NCBI GenBank assembly: GCA_023055505.1
Contig: JALIRH010000151.1
Location: 253,001 to 317,000, forward strand
Length of the DNA stretch: 64,000 bases
DNA from: Callipepla californica brunnescens
Taxonomy: Eukaryota > Chordata > Aves > Galliformes > Odontophoridae
Reading direction: 5' to 3'
A program made the position numbers and the translations under genes. Of the stretch, positions 32,002 to 42,132 are shown piece after piece; position 1 is the first letter of the stretch; each line of letters opens with the position of its first letter. The notes beneath the pieces were generated by a model that worked only from the letters and a program-made list of their open reading frames with translations, was not told where the DNA came from and did no database searches.

Positions 32002-34440
32002 GACGGCGGCGACCACCGCCCGGCCCAGGCCGCCCCCCCGCGCCACGGCCCCGCGCGGCCCCGAGGGCGGAGCGTCGGTCCCGCGTGGGCTGCCGGGAGG
32101 GGCGGGGCGGCCCCGGGGCGGCGGCGGCGGCGGATGAGGGGGGGGGGGAACCCGGAGCGCCCCGGGCCCGGCCCGCCCAGCCCCGAGCTGCACGCCCGGC
32201 CCGGCCCGGCCCGGCCCGCTGTGTCCGCCCCGCCCTGCAGCCGCCGGCCGCGGGGGGAGGCGGCGCGGGGCCCGGCCCCGCCATGTGCTCGTTTGTTTGC
32301 CTCTTTCTCCTCCCCCCGCTCTTCCTCCTCCGCCCTCGGTCCGTCCTCCCGGCGGAGGCCGCTGGCGGCGAGCGGGGCCGCGGACAGCGCTGGGGAGGAG
32401 GGGAAAGCGGCGGTGACGGTACGGGCACGGGTGCGGGTGTGTACGGGATGGGGACGCCGGCACAGCGGCGGAGCGGTGCCGCGTGTTTCCAGACCTGCTT
32501 TTCCTGCCGCTGCCCCCGCGGGTCCGCCCCACGTCACGGCGGGGTCCGCGTGGGGCGGTGCTCCTCCGCAGCGCCGGGAGCGCGCGTTACCCCTCTCCGT
32601 CCTCCCCGCGGTGCTGTGGGTGCGGGAAGGCGCGGGGCAGCACCCACGCGTGGGCTCGGTCCGGCGCGGCGCTTTGGGCACCGCTCATCTGCGGAGCGTC
32701 CGAGCGCGCCCCGCTCCGAGCCGGGATTCCTCTTTGTGTTCGCGCTGTGCGATGAGCGCGTTCACGGCGCTGCTTTAACGCCGGGCCTGGACGTGGGGAG
32801 AGCTGCTCAGGGCCGTGCCCGCCGAGCTCCGCGCTGTCTCGCTGCTTTCGGCCGAGCGAAGCCCTTCGCTTCCCCCGTGGGTCTCCCCTGGGTGCGGGTC
32901 CCCCTCCCCCGGGGCGGGCAGAGGGGACGGTGTAACAGTGCGGGATCCGACCGCACCGCCGCGCGACCCTGAAGTCGGTTCGATTCAACGCTGCCAGCGC
33001 CCAACGAAGCCGAGGGTGGGCTCGGGGCACGGCTCGGGGCACGGCTCGGGGCACGGCTCGGGGCACGGCTCGGGGTGCCCGGAGCTCGTGGGCCGCTGCT
33101 GGGGGGGAAGGGCCGACGGCGGAGCCGTGCGGTGCCGGGAGGGAGAGCTGACGTGGGAGGATGACTCAGAGCGAAGGGCCGCGGCGTCCCTGCGTGCTCA
33201 CCCCGTTTTGGAAGCGAGCTGGGCCGAGCTGGGATGTGGCGGAAAGAGGCGGGGAGAGCCCCGAGGAGCTCCTGTTGGCAGCACGGCCCCGCGGCCGTGC
33301 CCGAGCGTTTGGGTTTGGCCCCATCTTTGGAGCCGTTCTGCGCTCGGGATCCGCGGCGGCCGCGGGTGGGAGAGGGTCGGAGCCGGAGCGGTTGCAGCGC
33401 TCTGCGGAGCTCCACACGGTTCCGTCCCGGGAACTTTCCCGCTCACCCCACGCGGAGTGGGAGCAGATGTGCGCGGACAGCGCGGCGTGGGGGTCCCTGA
33501 CCCCGCGCCCCTCCGGCTCGGACACAGAACCCCCCCCCCCCAAGCGCCCGTCCGTGGGCAGCGCCCGGCCCCGCGTGGGCCGAGGGAGGGGGGAAGGAGA
33601 GGGATTAAGGCGTAATGAGATCTGCGGGTGACTCAGCCGAGGTGTGCGCCTCGGCAGGAGCCGTCCCGGCCCCGCGGGAGGGGCAGCAGTGGGGGAAACG
33701 GGGACGGCCGTGGGGTGGGGGGCGGCCGGAGCTGCGCGTGGGGCCCCGCGGAGAGACGGCGCAGCCGAGGGCTCGGGCTCCGGGTAACGCCGCACCTCCG
33801 GGCCGCCGCAGCTGGTTCCCTTTGTGGTCTCAGTGCAGGAGAGGCCGTGCTTGGATCGCCGGGATGGGCAGAGCTGCAGGTGGAAGGATCCCGGCCGCGC
33901 CGGCGCTGGGACGGAGCGGCTCCGCCGTGTGCGCGTAGCTCCGGGCTCGGGCTGCAGCGATCATCCGACGGGGACGGATAAACGCGGACGCCTCGTCCCG
34001 CCCAGCGCTGCTCGGGGCTCTGGGGCAGCGTCAGCAGAATAAGGGAACGGTTCAGACCTCCGCTCGGCCCCGGCAGCTCTGCCCCCGCCCATTCCTCGCG
34101 GGTGGGGGGCACGGAATCGCACCGTCCCTTGGAGCGGCCGGAATGGGGGTGCACGCGTGGGGCCGGAGCGGGGAGAGCGCCGCGTGTCACCCACGCTGAG
34201 CGGCCGAGCGCGGAGCAGCCTGACGTCCCGGGGCCCAGCACTGCCCCGCGCACAGAGGGGTCTTTGAGCTCTGCTGGAGGGCTGGTGCCTCGGATCGGTG
34301 CTCCTTTGGATCGTCGCTGTTTCTTTGCATCCTAAGAAAGCGGAGTCGGGGCGGCAGCCGCAGAAGCGGGCGCTCTGCGGGGAGAGCTGCCCATCCCCGG
34401 CACCGCGCGGAGCTGCCGACGGATGCTCTGAGCTGCGGGG
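32002..34440. promoter_or_regulatory. PRUNE1/MINDY1 divergent CpG-rich interval
   Basis: About 2.4 kb of very CpG-rich sequence separates the two start codons. It should contain both promoters and the MINDY1 noncoding 5' exon or exons, whose edges I could not fix. A TGACTCA AP-1-type site lies at 33629-33635. No coding similarity is seen on either strand; long open frames here reflect base composition. Confidence 0.5.
33021..33076 (+). repeat. 12-bp tandem repeat
   Basis: Four exact copies of CTCGGGGCACGG followed by a partial fifth, in the PRUNE1/MINDY1 interval. Confidence 0.95.
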
Positions 34441-36890
34441 ATGGAGCTGCAGCCTGAGCTGGGGACGGTGCTCACGGGCACGGGGGACAGTGCCCAGTGC
34501 GGAGACACCGACCCCGAGCCCACGCAGCGGGACGTGGGGGGCAATGATGGAGGGGGGGAGGTCCCATCCGCCAGCGGGCACGGTCAGCAGCTGCAGCCGG
34601 AGGGAAGGGAGGAGGAGGCAGCCGGTCCCAGCAGCGCGGAGGGTCCCTCTGAGCACCGGGAGAGCGGAAGGCAAAGTGCCCGGGAGGAGCTGCCCACCCC
34701 CGGGGAGAGCGATGCGTCCCCGCGGGGAACCCCGCAGGCGGCGGCCGAGCCCCGCAGCGCCCGCTCCCCCTCCCGGGAGCCCGAGCCCGACTTCTACTGC
34801 GTGAAGTGGATCACATGGAAGGGAGAGCGGACGCCCATCATCACCCAGAGCGAGAACGGGCCCTGCCCGCTGCTGGCCATCATGAACATCCTCTTCCTGC
34901 AGTGGAAGGTGAGCAGCGGGGGGGGGGGGCAGGTGGGATTCCCCCGTGGGACACCAGTGGGAATGTTTCTGGGAGGGGGCAGCTGGGGGCTGTGGGATAA
35001 CACAGTGAGAAGGAAAAGGAGAGCGAAGGTGTCTCGCCCCGCTGCCTCCTCTGACTGAGTCTGGGCCGCCGAGATGGAGGGATTATGGTGTTGGGGGGCA
35101 CTGCTGGCCGTCCCCCCCTCACCCAATGTGCTTCCAGGTGAAGCTGCCCCCGCAGAAGGAGGTGGTGACGTCGGATGAGCTGATGGCACATCTGGGTGAG
35201 TGGGGCAGTGCCACCCGTGGGTCCGTTGCCTGTGGGGTCCGTCCCCTTCCCCAACCCCCCCATCCCTGTGCGCAGCTCCTGAGGGATGTTCCCTCTGGGT
35301 GCAGAGCAGGAGGGGGACGCGGTGCCCAGAGCGTTTGTGGGGGGGGAGGGTCGGTTTAGGGGGCAGGAGTGGACAGGGGAGGGATTTCCAGAGTGGGGCC
35401 GAGCTGTGCTGGGCCCCACACACCGCCGGGAGCCCCGCAGTGACCGTTCACCTCCGCCACATCCAAGGGGACTGCATCCTGTCCATCAAACCCCAGGAGA
35501 AGTCGGAGGGGCTGCAGCTGAACTTCCAGCAGGTGAGGGGTGAGGTCGGGCTTTCCTTCTGTGCGCAGTGCACCCACTGCAGCGCTGAGCTCCTCCTGAG
35601 CGGGTCCCGGTGCTTCCCCCCCCCCACCAGAACGTCAACGACACCATGATGGTGCTGCCCAAGCTCTCCACGGGGCTGGACGTGAACGTGCGCTTCACGG
35701 GCGTCTCCGACTTCGAGTACACCCCCGAGTGCATCGTCTTCGACCTCCTCAACGTCCCTCTGTACCACGGCTGGCTGGTGGACCCGCAGGTGTGGCAGTG
35801 GGGGGTGGTGATGCCCTCACGTCCCCAGGGGACGCCGCAGTGGGGCCGAGCTCCGTGGGTTGGAGCGGGACGTGGCGGTCGCACCGCTCGGTGTCAGTTC
35901 TCCCATCCTCACATCCCCAGAGCCCCGAGGTGGTGCGAGCCGTGGGCAAGCTGAGCTACAACCAGCTGGTGGAGAAGATCATCACCTGCAAGCACTCCGG
36001 GGACACCAACCTGGTGACCGAAGGTGGGGGCTGTGCTGGGGGGGGGGGGGGGGGCCCAGGGCCGCCCCACTGTGCTCTGACATCCCCCCGTCCCCCAGGG
36101 CTGATTGCTGAGCAGTTCCTGGAGTCCACGGCCTCCCAGCTCACCTACCACGGGCTGTGCGAGCTGACGGCCGCCGTCAAGGAGGACGAGCTGAGCGTCT
36201 TCTTCCGCAACAACCACTTCAGCACCATGATAAAGCACAAGGTGTGGCCTGCAGGAGGGGAGGGGGCTGCGAGGTGTCCCCCCCCATCCCCCCCCCCAGC
36301 CGTTCTGAGTCCCGCTGTCCCCCCCCAGGGCCACCTGTACCTGCTGGTGACGGACCAGGGCTTCCTGCAGGAGGAGCGGGTGGTGTGGGAGAGCCTTCAC
36401 AACGTGGATGGAGACAGCTGCTTCTGCGACACGCAGTTCCACCTCAGCCATGCCCTGGGCAAGGAGGCGGCCGCGCCGGAGCAGAGCCAGCTGGACCAGG
36501 TGAGGGGCTGCCCCACGGTGCCCCAGCTCTGGGAGGTGGCACAGTCCCCCCCCCCGGCGCTGTGCCCACCCCTCTCTTTGCTTCCCCCCCATGCCCAGGA
36601 CTACATGATGGCCCTCTCCCTGCAGCAGCAGCAGGGCCAGGGCCCCTCCGCGCTCAGCGACCTGGAGCTGGCACGCCAGTTACAGCAGGAGGAGTACCAG
36701 CAGCAGCAGCAGCGGCCGCCCCCGGGCCCCCCCCAGGTATCGGGGTCCCCTCCTTGTGCCCCTCTGCTCCGTCCTCCCCTCGGCCCCAGCCCCGCTGTCT
36801 GCCCGCAGGGCCGAGCGCAGCAGAGCGGTCCGCCCGACGCCGGAGCGGAGGCAGCGGCACAAACAGAGCTCGGACTGCACCCTCCTGTAG
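34441..36890 (+). CDS. MINDY1: MINDY1 (FAM63A), K48-specific deubiquitinase
   Basis: Exons: 34441-34908, 35138-35195, 35468-35532, 35631-35789, 35921-36023, 36099-36241, 36329-36499, 36599-36736 and 36809-36890; about 461 residues, human 469. MINDY1 is a cysteine protease that trims K48-linked polyubiquitin chains from the distal end. The catalytic cysteine lies in NGPCPLLAIMNILFLQWK and the catalytic histidine in VFFRNNHFSTM. The ubiquitin-interacting MIU is DYMMALSLQQQQ. The conserved LPKLSTGLDVNVRFTGVSDF and LTYHGLCELTAA blocks are present. The first 120 residues are low in complexity. Exon 8 joins exon 9 out of frame: with one fewer C in the C8 run at 36727-36734 the protein ends RRQRHKQSSDCTLL, matching the human CAAX-type end. 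Exon 3 has two candidate acceptors (35440 and 35467). Confidence 0.94.
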
Positions 36891-37158
36891 CCCCCCCCCC
36901 CCCCCCCAGGACCCCCCCCAGTCCTGCGGGGACCCTCTGCTGATGGCGGGGACGATGTGGTGTGAGATGTGGGGGTGGGGGTCTCCCTCCTCGCACAGCG
37001 CGGGGACCGGCCCCGTTTTTCCAGTGGCCTTAACGTGGGGGGGAGGAACCCGTGGGAGCGGGGTCCCCCCCCCACCCCACTCCGGACCCTCAGGAGCAGT
37101 GGGGCCGCGTGGGGGTAACGCGTGCCCCCCTCCCACAGCATTGCCTTAACCCTTGGCC

Positions 37159-37164
37159 AATAAA
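37159..37164 (+). other. Polyadenylation signal of MINDY1
   Basis: AATAAA 269 bases after the MINDY1 stop codon. Confidence 0.8.
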
Positions 37165-37670
37165 GGACTTTGCCCATTGCAGCCACTGCTGTTGGGGACT
37201 GGGAGGTGGTCGGGGGGGGGGGGCGGATTGGCTATAGGGATCTGTGGGGGGGATGGGGTTGGTGGGGGGGGGGGTGGGTTTGGGATCATGGGGGAGGGAG
37301 AGAGAGCAGAGGGGGTGTGTGGGGAAGTAGGGGCCCTGGGGGTCTCTGTGGGGTCAGAGGAGGTAACGTAGGGGGTGGAGGGGTGGCTATAGGGGATGTG
37401 GGGGGGGGGATGGGGGCTGTGAGAGGTGTTATAGGGGCTGCGCGGGGAGGAGCAGGGGCGTCTATCGGGGGGCAGAGGGGAGGGGGCACACGGGGGCGCC
37501 ATAGGGGCTGTGAGAGGGGGTCGTGGGGGGGGGGCTGTAGGGACATGGGGGTTACGGGTGGGGGTACAGGGGCTGCACGGGGTGGGTGGCACGTGGGCGC
37601 GGAGGGAGGGCCGGGGCTGTGCCCCCCCCCCCCCCCCCCATCCCCCCATGGGCCGCGCGTGACCCCGCGT
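37165..37670. other. G-rich spacer between MINDY1 and CERS2
   Basis: Strongly G-biased plus strand with irregular GGGGGCTGTAGGGG-like units and no gene. It ends in a C run at 37622-37639. Confidence 0.5.
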
Positions 37671-37673
37671 CCC

Positions 37674-37917
37674 GCTAAGCCCCGCCCCCTCCCGTTAAGC
37701 TCCGCCCCCTCCCGGCACCTCCCGCGGCGATGGATCTCTCGCGCCCGGCGGCCACGCCCACCTCGCTCGGGAAAAAGCCCCGCCCCCTCCCGTTAAGCCC
37801 CGCCCCCCGCCGCCCCGGGCCCGCCCGGCGGCGTTGGCGGTGACGTCACTGCCGCCCTCTGCGGGGCGCGGGGGGGGCGGCGGCGGCGGCGGCGGCGGCG
37901 CTGAGGGCGGCGGCGGA
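37674..37917 (+). promoter_or_regulatory. CERS2 promoter and noncoding first exon
   Basis: Four near-identical GC-box units (TTAAGCCCCGCCCCCTCCCG type) start at about 37676, 37695, 37773 and 37793. A full palindromic CRE, TGACGTCA, is at 37841-37848. A GGC-rich first exon probably ends at 37917, where GTGAGT follows. This is the arrangement of an Sp1- and CREB-responsive housekeeping promoter; use of the sites is inferred. Confidence 0.6.
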
Positions 37918-38488
37918 GTGAGTGCGGCCGGGGGGGGGGGGGGGGGGGAGGGGCGGGGGGGGGGGCGGCGCGGCCTCGGCCCACGTTCGCCATTTTCGCT
38001 GCCCCCTCCCCCCCCCCCTTTCCCGGGGCCGCGGTTCGGGACGGCCGCGGGTGGGTCCGGGTGGGGGGGGGGGTGGGGGGGGGGCCGTGAGCGCCCCACG
38101 AGCGGTTTTGGGGCCCCGACGCCGAACGGGAGAACCGCCCCGCGCCGTTCCCGCGGCACAAAGCGGCGCATTGTGCCCCGCGGCGAAATCCGTCCGTGGG
38201 GGTGGGGGTGGGGGTGGGGGTGGGGGGGCCGGTGCCGCCCGTCCCGCTCTGCCCCATGGGAAATCCCTCCGTCCGTGGGGCCGGGGGGGGCTCCGCGCGC
38301 CGCCCGTCCCTCTGCGCCCCGCGGGAGATCCGCGCGTGGGGCCGCGGGGGCGCGCGCGGCGGTTCCCCGCGGATGGAGCGTCCGAGCGCGGTTAATGATC
38401 ACCGCCGCGCGGAACAAAGTCCCCTCCGGGGCCCGGAGCGCTCCGCTCCGCGCGGCCACACCGCCCCGTGGGGCTCCGCCGTGCCGCC

Positions 38489-38613
38489 CGTGACCCCACC
38501 GTGGGGTTGTGGGGGGGGGGAGGGGGCGTTGGGGCCGTGACCCCACCGTGGGGTTGTGGGGGGGGGGGGAGGGGGCGTTGGGGCCGTGACCCCACCGTGG
38601 GGTTGTGGGCATT
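38489..38613 (+). repeat. 50-bp repeat in CERS2 intron 1
   Basis: Two full copies and one partial copy of a unit starting CGTGACCCCACCGTGGGGTT and ending GGGGGCGTTGGGGC, differing in the length of the central G run. Confidence 0.9.
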
Positions 38614-38720
38614 GGGGCCTTTGCGGTGCGTTACTGCTGTGGGGCCCGACGTCCCCGCGTCGCTGTGGTTCTGTGCCCCACGAGTGGGGTTAAAGCCGCC
38701 GTCCCCCCCCCCGGCCCAGC

Positions 38721-41238
38721 ATGTTCCGGACCCTGTACAGCTGTTTCTGGTGGGAGCGGCTCTGGCTGCCGGCGAACCTCACCTGGGCCGACCTGGAGGA
38801 CCGCGATGGGCGCATCTACGCCAAAGCCTCCGACCTCTACGCCACCATCCCCTTGGCCTTCCTCTTCCTCATCGTGCGCCAGCTCTTCGAGACGTGAGTG
38901 ACCCCAAAAGCTCCATCCCCCACCCCCGTGCTCGGCCCCGCACCCCCGCGCTCCGCTGTCGTTCTGCGCTGCACCGTTGGGTGATCCCGGGGGTCCCTCT
39001 GTGCCCCCCCCCCCCCCCCCCGGGCTCAGCTCTGTGTCAGTGGGGGCTCGGGTTGGGGGTCCCACGCCCGGGGGTCTCTGCCCTCCCCCCATGGTTGGAG
39101 CGCTGGGGCTGTGTCCCCACACAAACGCGGCTTTGTGCATCGCGGAGCGGTTTGTTGGGCAAACAATGGTGCTCAGCCCGGGGCCGCGAACAGAACGGGC
39201 TTTGTTGGAACAGGGGACGAGTGACCGCCGCTCTGCGTCAGTGCGGGGACGTGGGGGCCACCCCCGACCCCCGACCCCACAGCAGCGCCCGGCCCGGGTC
39301 ATGGGGAGGGGGGGAACGTGGGTCCGTTTGGGTTTGGAGCCTGGAGTCACGGGGGTGGGGGTCCCCGCAGGTACGTGGCCACCCCGCTGGCCGCGCTGCT
39401 GGGCGTCAAGGAGCGCGTGCGGCTGAGAGCCGCCCCGAACGCCGTGCTGGAGAAGTTCTACGCCGCCACCTCCAAACAGCCCAAGCAGGTGAGGGGATGG
39501 GGGGGGAGTCCCCAGAAGGGGCTGAGGGGGGGGTGCACGGACGCAGCCGACATCCCCGCCGTCCCCAGGCCGATGTGGAGATGCTGTCGCGGAAGAGCGG
39601 CTGCTCGGTGCGCCAGGTGGAGCGGTGGTTCCGCCGCCGCCGCAACCAGGACCGGCCCAGTCTGCTCAAGAAGTTCCGGGAGGCAAGGTGAGCCCGGGGC
39701 CGGGGCTGGGGGCTGCAGGGTGGAGGTGCCCTTTGGGGGGGCTCAGCTCCTCCCCCCTTACCAGGAGGGCACAACCTTGGGGGGGGTTGGGGAGGGGGGG
39801 GGTCGGTGGGTCCGTCCTCGCCCATCCCCTGCCCCGCTGCGCCCCTGAGCACGGTCTGCTTCCTTTTTCCAGTTGGCGATTCACGTTTTACCTTCTTGCT
39901 TTCATTGCTGGCATGGCTGTCATAGTGGATGTGAGTAGTGCCCCCCACCCCTGTGCCCGCTGCCCCCCCCCGTCCCCCCCGCTGACATCTCTCTCTCTCT
40001 GTGTGTCCCCCCCTCCCGCAGAAGCCGTGGTTCTACGACCTCCGGGAGGTGTGGAAGGGGTACCCCATCCAGGTGAGCCCCCCCACCCCGTTCTGACCCC
40101 TGTGGGGCTGCCCCCCATCGATCCCCACGGGGGGGGGGAGGATGGAGGGGTCCCCCCAGGGCCGCCCCCTCAGTGCCTCCTTTGCTTTCAGAGCATCCTG
40201 CCCTCGCAGTACTGGTACTACATCATCGAGCTCTCCTTCTACTGGTCGCTGCTCTTCAGCATCGCCTCCGACGTCAAGCGCAAGGTGGGACCCCCCCGAC
40301 CCTCCCCGTGGGAGCGGGTCACTTCTGGGGCGGCAGAGGGGACGGGGGAGGGCTCCGTGGGGGCAGAGATGGAGGGGCGGGGGCTGCCGTGACCCCCCCC
40401 CCGTCCTTGCTGCGGGCGCAGGACTTCAAGGAGCAGATCATCCACCACGTGGCCACCATCATCCTCATCAGCTTCTCCTGGTTCGCCAACTACGTCCGCG
40501 CGGGGACGCTGATCATGGCCCTGCACGACTCCTCCGATTACCTCCTGGAGGTACCGCCCCCCCCCGGCCCCTCCCCCACCCCCCGACCCGCGGGGCTCAG
40601 CCCCTCACCCCCCCCCCCCCCCCAATTTTGCAGTCTGCCAAGATGTTCAACTACGCCAACTGGAGGAACACCTGCAACAACATCTTCATCGTCTTCGCCG
40701 CCGTCTTCATCGTCACCCGCTTGGTCATTCTGCCCTTCTGGTGAGCATGGGGGGCTGAGTGTGTGTGGGGGGGGGGTGACAGCGGGCGGGGGGGGGCTGT
40801 AACTGAGCCCCTCCCCCCCCAGGATCATGCACTGCACCGTGGTGTACCCTCTGGAGCTCTACCCCGCCTTCTTCGGCTACTACTTCTTCAACGCCATGAT
40901 GGGAGTGCTGCAGCTGCTGCACATCTTCTGGGCCTTCCTCATCATCCGCATGGCGCACAAGTTCATAACTGGAAAGGTGAAGTGGGGGTGGGGTGGAAAG
41001 GGGGGGGGGGCAGAGAGAGAACTGCAGCGGGGGGGGATGGGGGCAAACCGAGGCCTGGAAGGAAGCAGCGCTCCCCGTAACCCTGTGCCCCCCCCCCCCC
41101 CAGGTGGTGGAGGACGAGAGGAGCGACCGAGAGGAGACGGACAACTCCGAGGAGGAGGAGGAGGCGACGAAGAACGGACCGCTGTCCAACGGGCACCCCC
41201 CCCCCATCCTCAACAACAACCACCGCAAGAACGACTGA
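38721..41238 (+). CDS. CERS2: Ceramide synthase 2
   Basis: Ten coding exons with intact phases: 38721-38893, 39371-39488, 39569-39687, 39873-39930, 40022-40072, 40192-40284, 40422-40550, 40634-40740, 40823-40976 and 41104-41238; 378 residues, human 380. CERS2 is an endoplasmic reticulum multipass enzyme joining very-long-chain acyl-CoA (C22-C24) to sphinganine. The N-terminal [20 protein letters not shown] leads into a first membrane helix. The Hox-like domain holds [15 protein letters not shown]. The TLC domain carries the Lag1 motif with the catalytic double histidine ([19 protein letters not shown]) and the [11 protein letters not shown] stretch. The C-terminal [17 protein letters not shown] tract matches the casein kinase 2 region that regulates activity, and the end is NNHRKND. 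No anomaly is seen, and the promoter appears to lie at 37.7-37.9 kb. Confidence 0.97.
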
Positions 41239-41878
41239 GCGCCCCTCCCCCCTCCATCCCCTCCCCCCCCTCTCCCCGCTCCCACAGAGCGAACCGGGAC
41301 CCCCCAGTGCCCCCCAACCCCTCTGGGACCGCAGCTCTGGGGGGGGGGGGGTCTGGGAAGCGGTGTTTCCACCCCTCCCCCCCCTCGCTCCTCTTTGCCT
41401 TTCACCCACTGCCTTAATGGGACCGCTCCGGCCCTCAGCGCCCCACGGCCCCCCCGCCCCCCCCATGGATGCTGTGGGAGGAGGGGGCGGGCGGACCCCA
41501 TTCCCTGCGCTGTTTTTGGGGGGGGACGACCCCCTGAGGAGGAGGAGGAGCGGATGAAGCTGTGCCGGATCTGTGCCGACGCAGCGGAGCTGTGGGGTCA
41601 GCGCTGCTGTGTCCCCCCCCCCCCCCCATCAATGGGGCGCAGCTCTGTGCCCCCCGGACCCCCCCATGGCACAGAGGGATGGATGGTTCTATTTATTGGG
41701 GGGGGGCGGAGGGGGCTCTGCCTCCTGTGCCAAAGGGGGGGAGGACGTGGGGGGGGGGGGGGGGGGGGGAGGACCATTAACCGCCACCGACCAAAACCGT
41801 TTTGTTTTTGGTTTTGTTTTTTTTTTTGGTTCCGTTTTTGGTTTTTTTTTTTTCTTTTTTAAAAGTTTAAAATATATT

Positions 41879-41884
41879 AATAAA
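41879..41884 (+). other. Polyadenylation signal of CERS2
   Basis: AATAAA in an A/T-rich stretch 641 bases after the CERS2 stop codon. Confidence 0.8.
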
Positions 41885-42002
41885 GTTTAAAAAAAGAAAT
41901 CGATGGATAACGATAAACTTCGGAGCTGTAAATGATTGGATAAATAACGGGGGGGGGGGGGGCACTGCGCCGCGCGGAGGTTCTCGGTGTAGAAAAACCC
42001 AT

Positions 42003-42008
42003 TTTATT
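42003..42008 (-). other. Polyadenylation signal of SETDB1
   Basis: TTTATT on the plus strand gives AATAAA on the minus strand, 125 bases after the SETDB1 stop codon. Confidence 0.8.
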
Positions 42009-42132
42009 GCATTGTGACAACGAGGAACTGTTTGCATGGCGGGGTTGGGGACCCCAAAACCCCCAGCCCCCACCGATCCACCCCCCACCCCCATTGCCCC
42101 CCATGAGCACAGGGCCGGGGGGGTTGGGGGGC

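Larger units (their letters stand above)
41239..42132. other. CERS2 and SETDB1 3' UTRs, tail to tail
   Basis: CERS2 ends near AATAAA at 41879-41884, after a GT/T-rich stretch at 41806-41864. SETDB1 ends near the minus-strand AATAAA at 42003-42008. The two signals are about 120 bases apart and point at each other. G runs at 41738-41770 and 41950-41962 lie close by. No coding sequence is present. Confidence 0.7.

Noticed and set aside
32002..34440. Several 100-300 residue frames between PRUNE1 and MINDY1
   Set aside because: Open frames expected from CpG-rich, stop-poor sequence; all frames look alike and none has a family motif.
34441..34800. Whether the low-complexity N-terminus of MINDY1 is real coding sequence
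   Set aside because: Doubt rejected: mammalian MINDY1 also has a long disordered N-terminus, and the frame runs without interruption into the catalytic domain.
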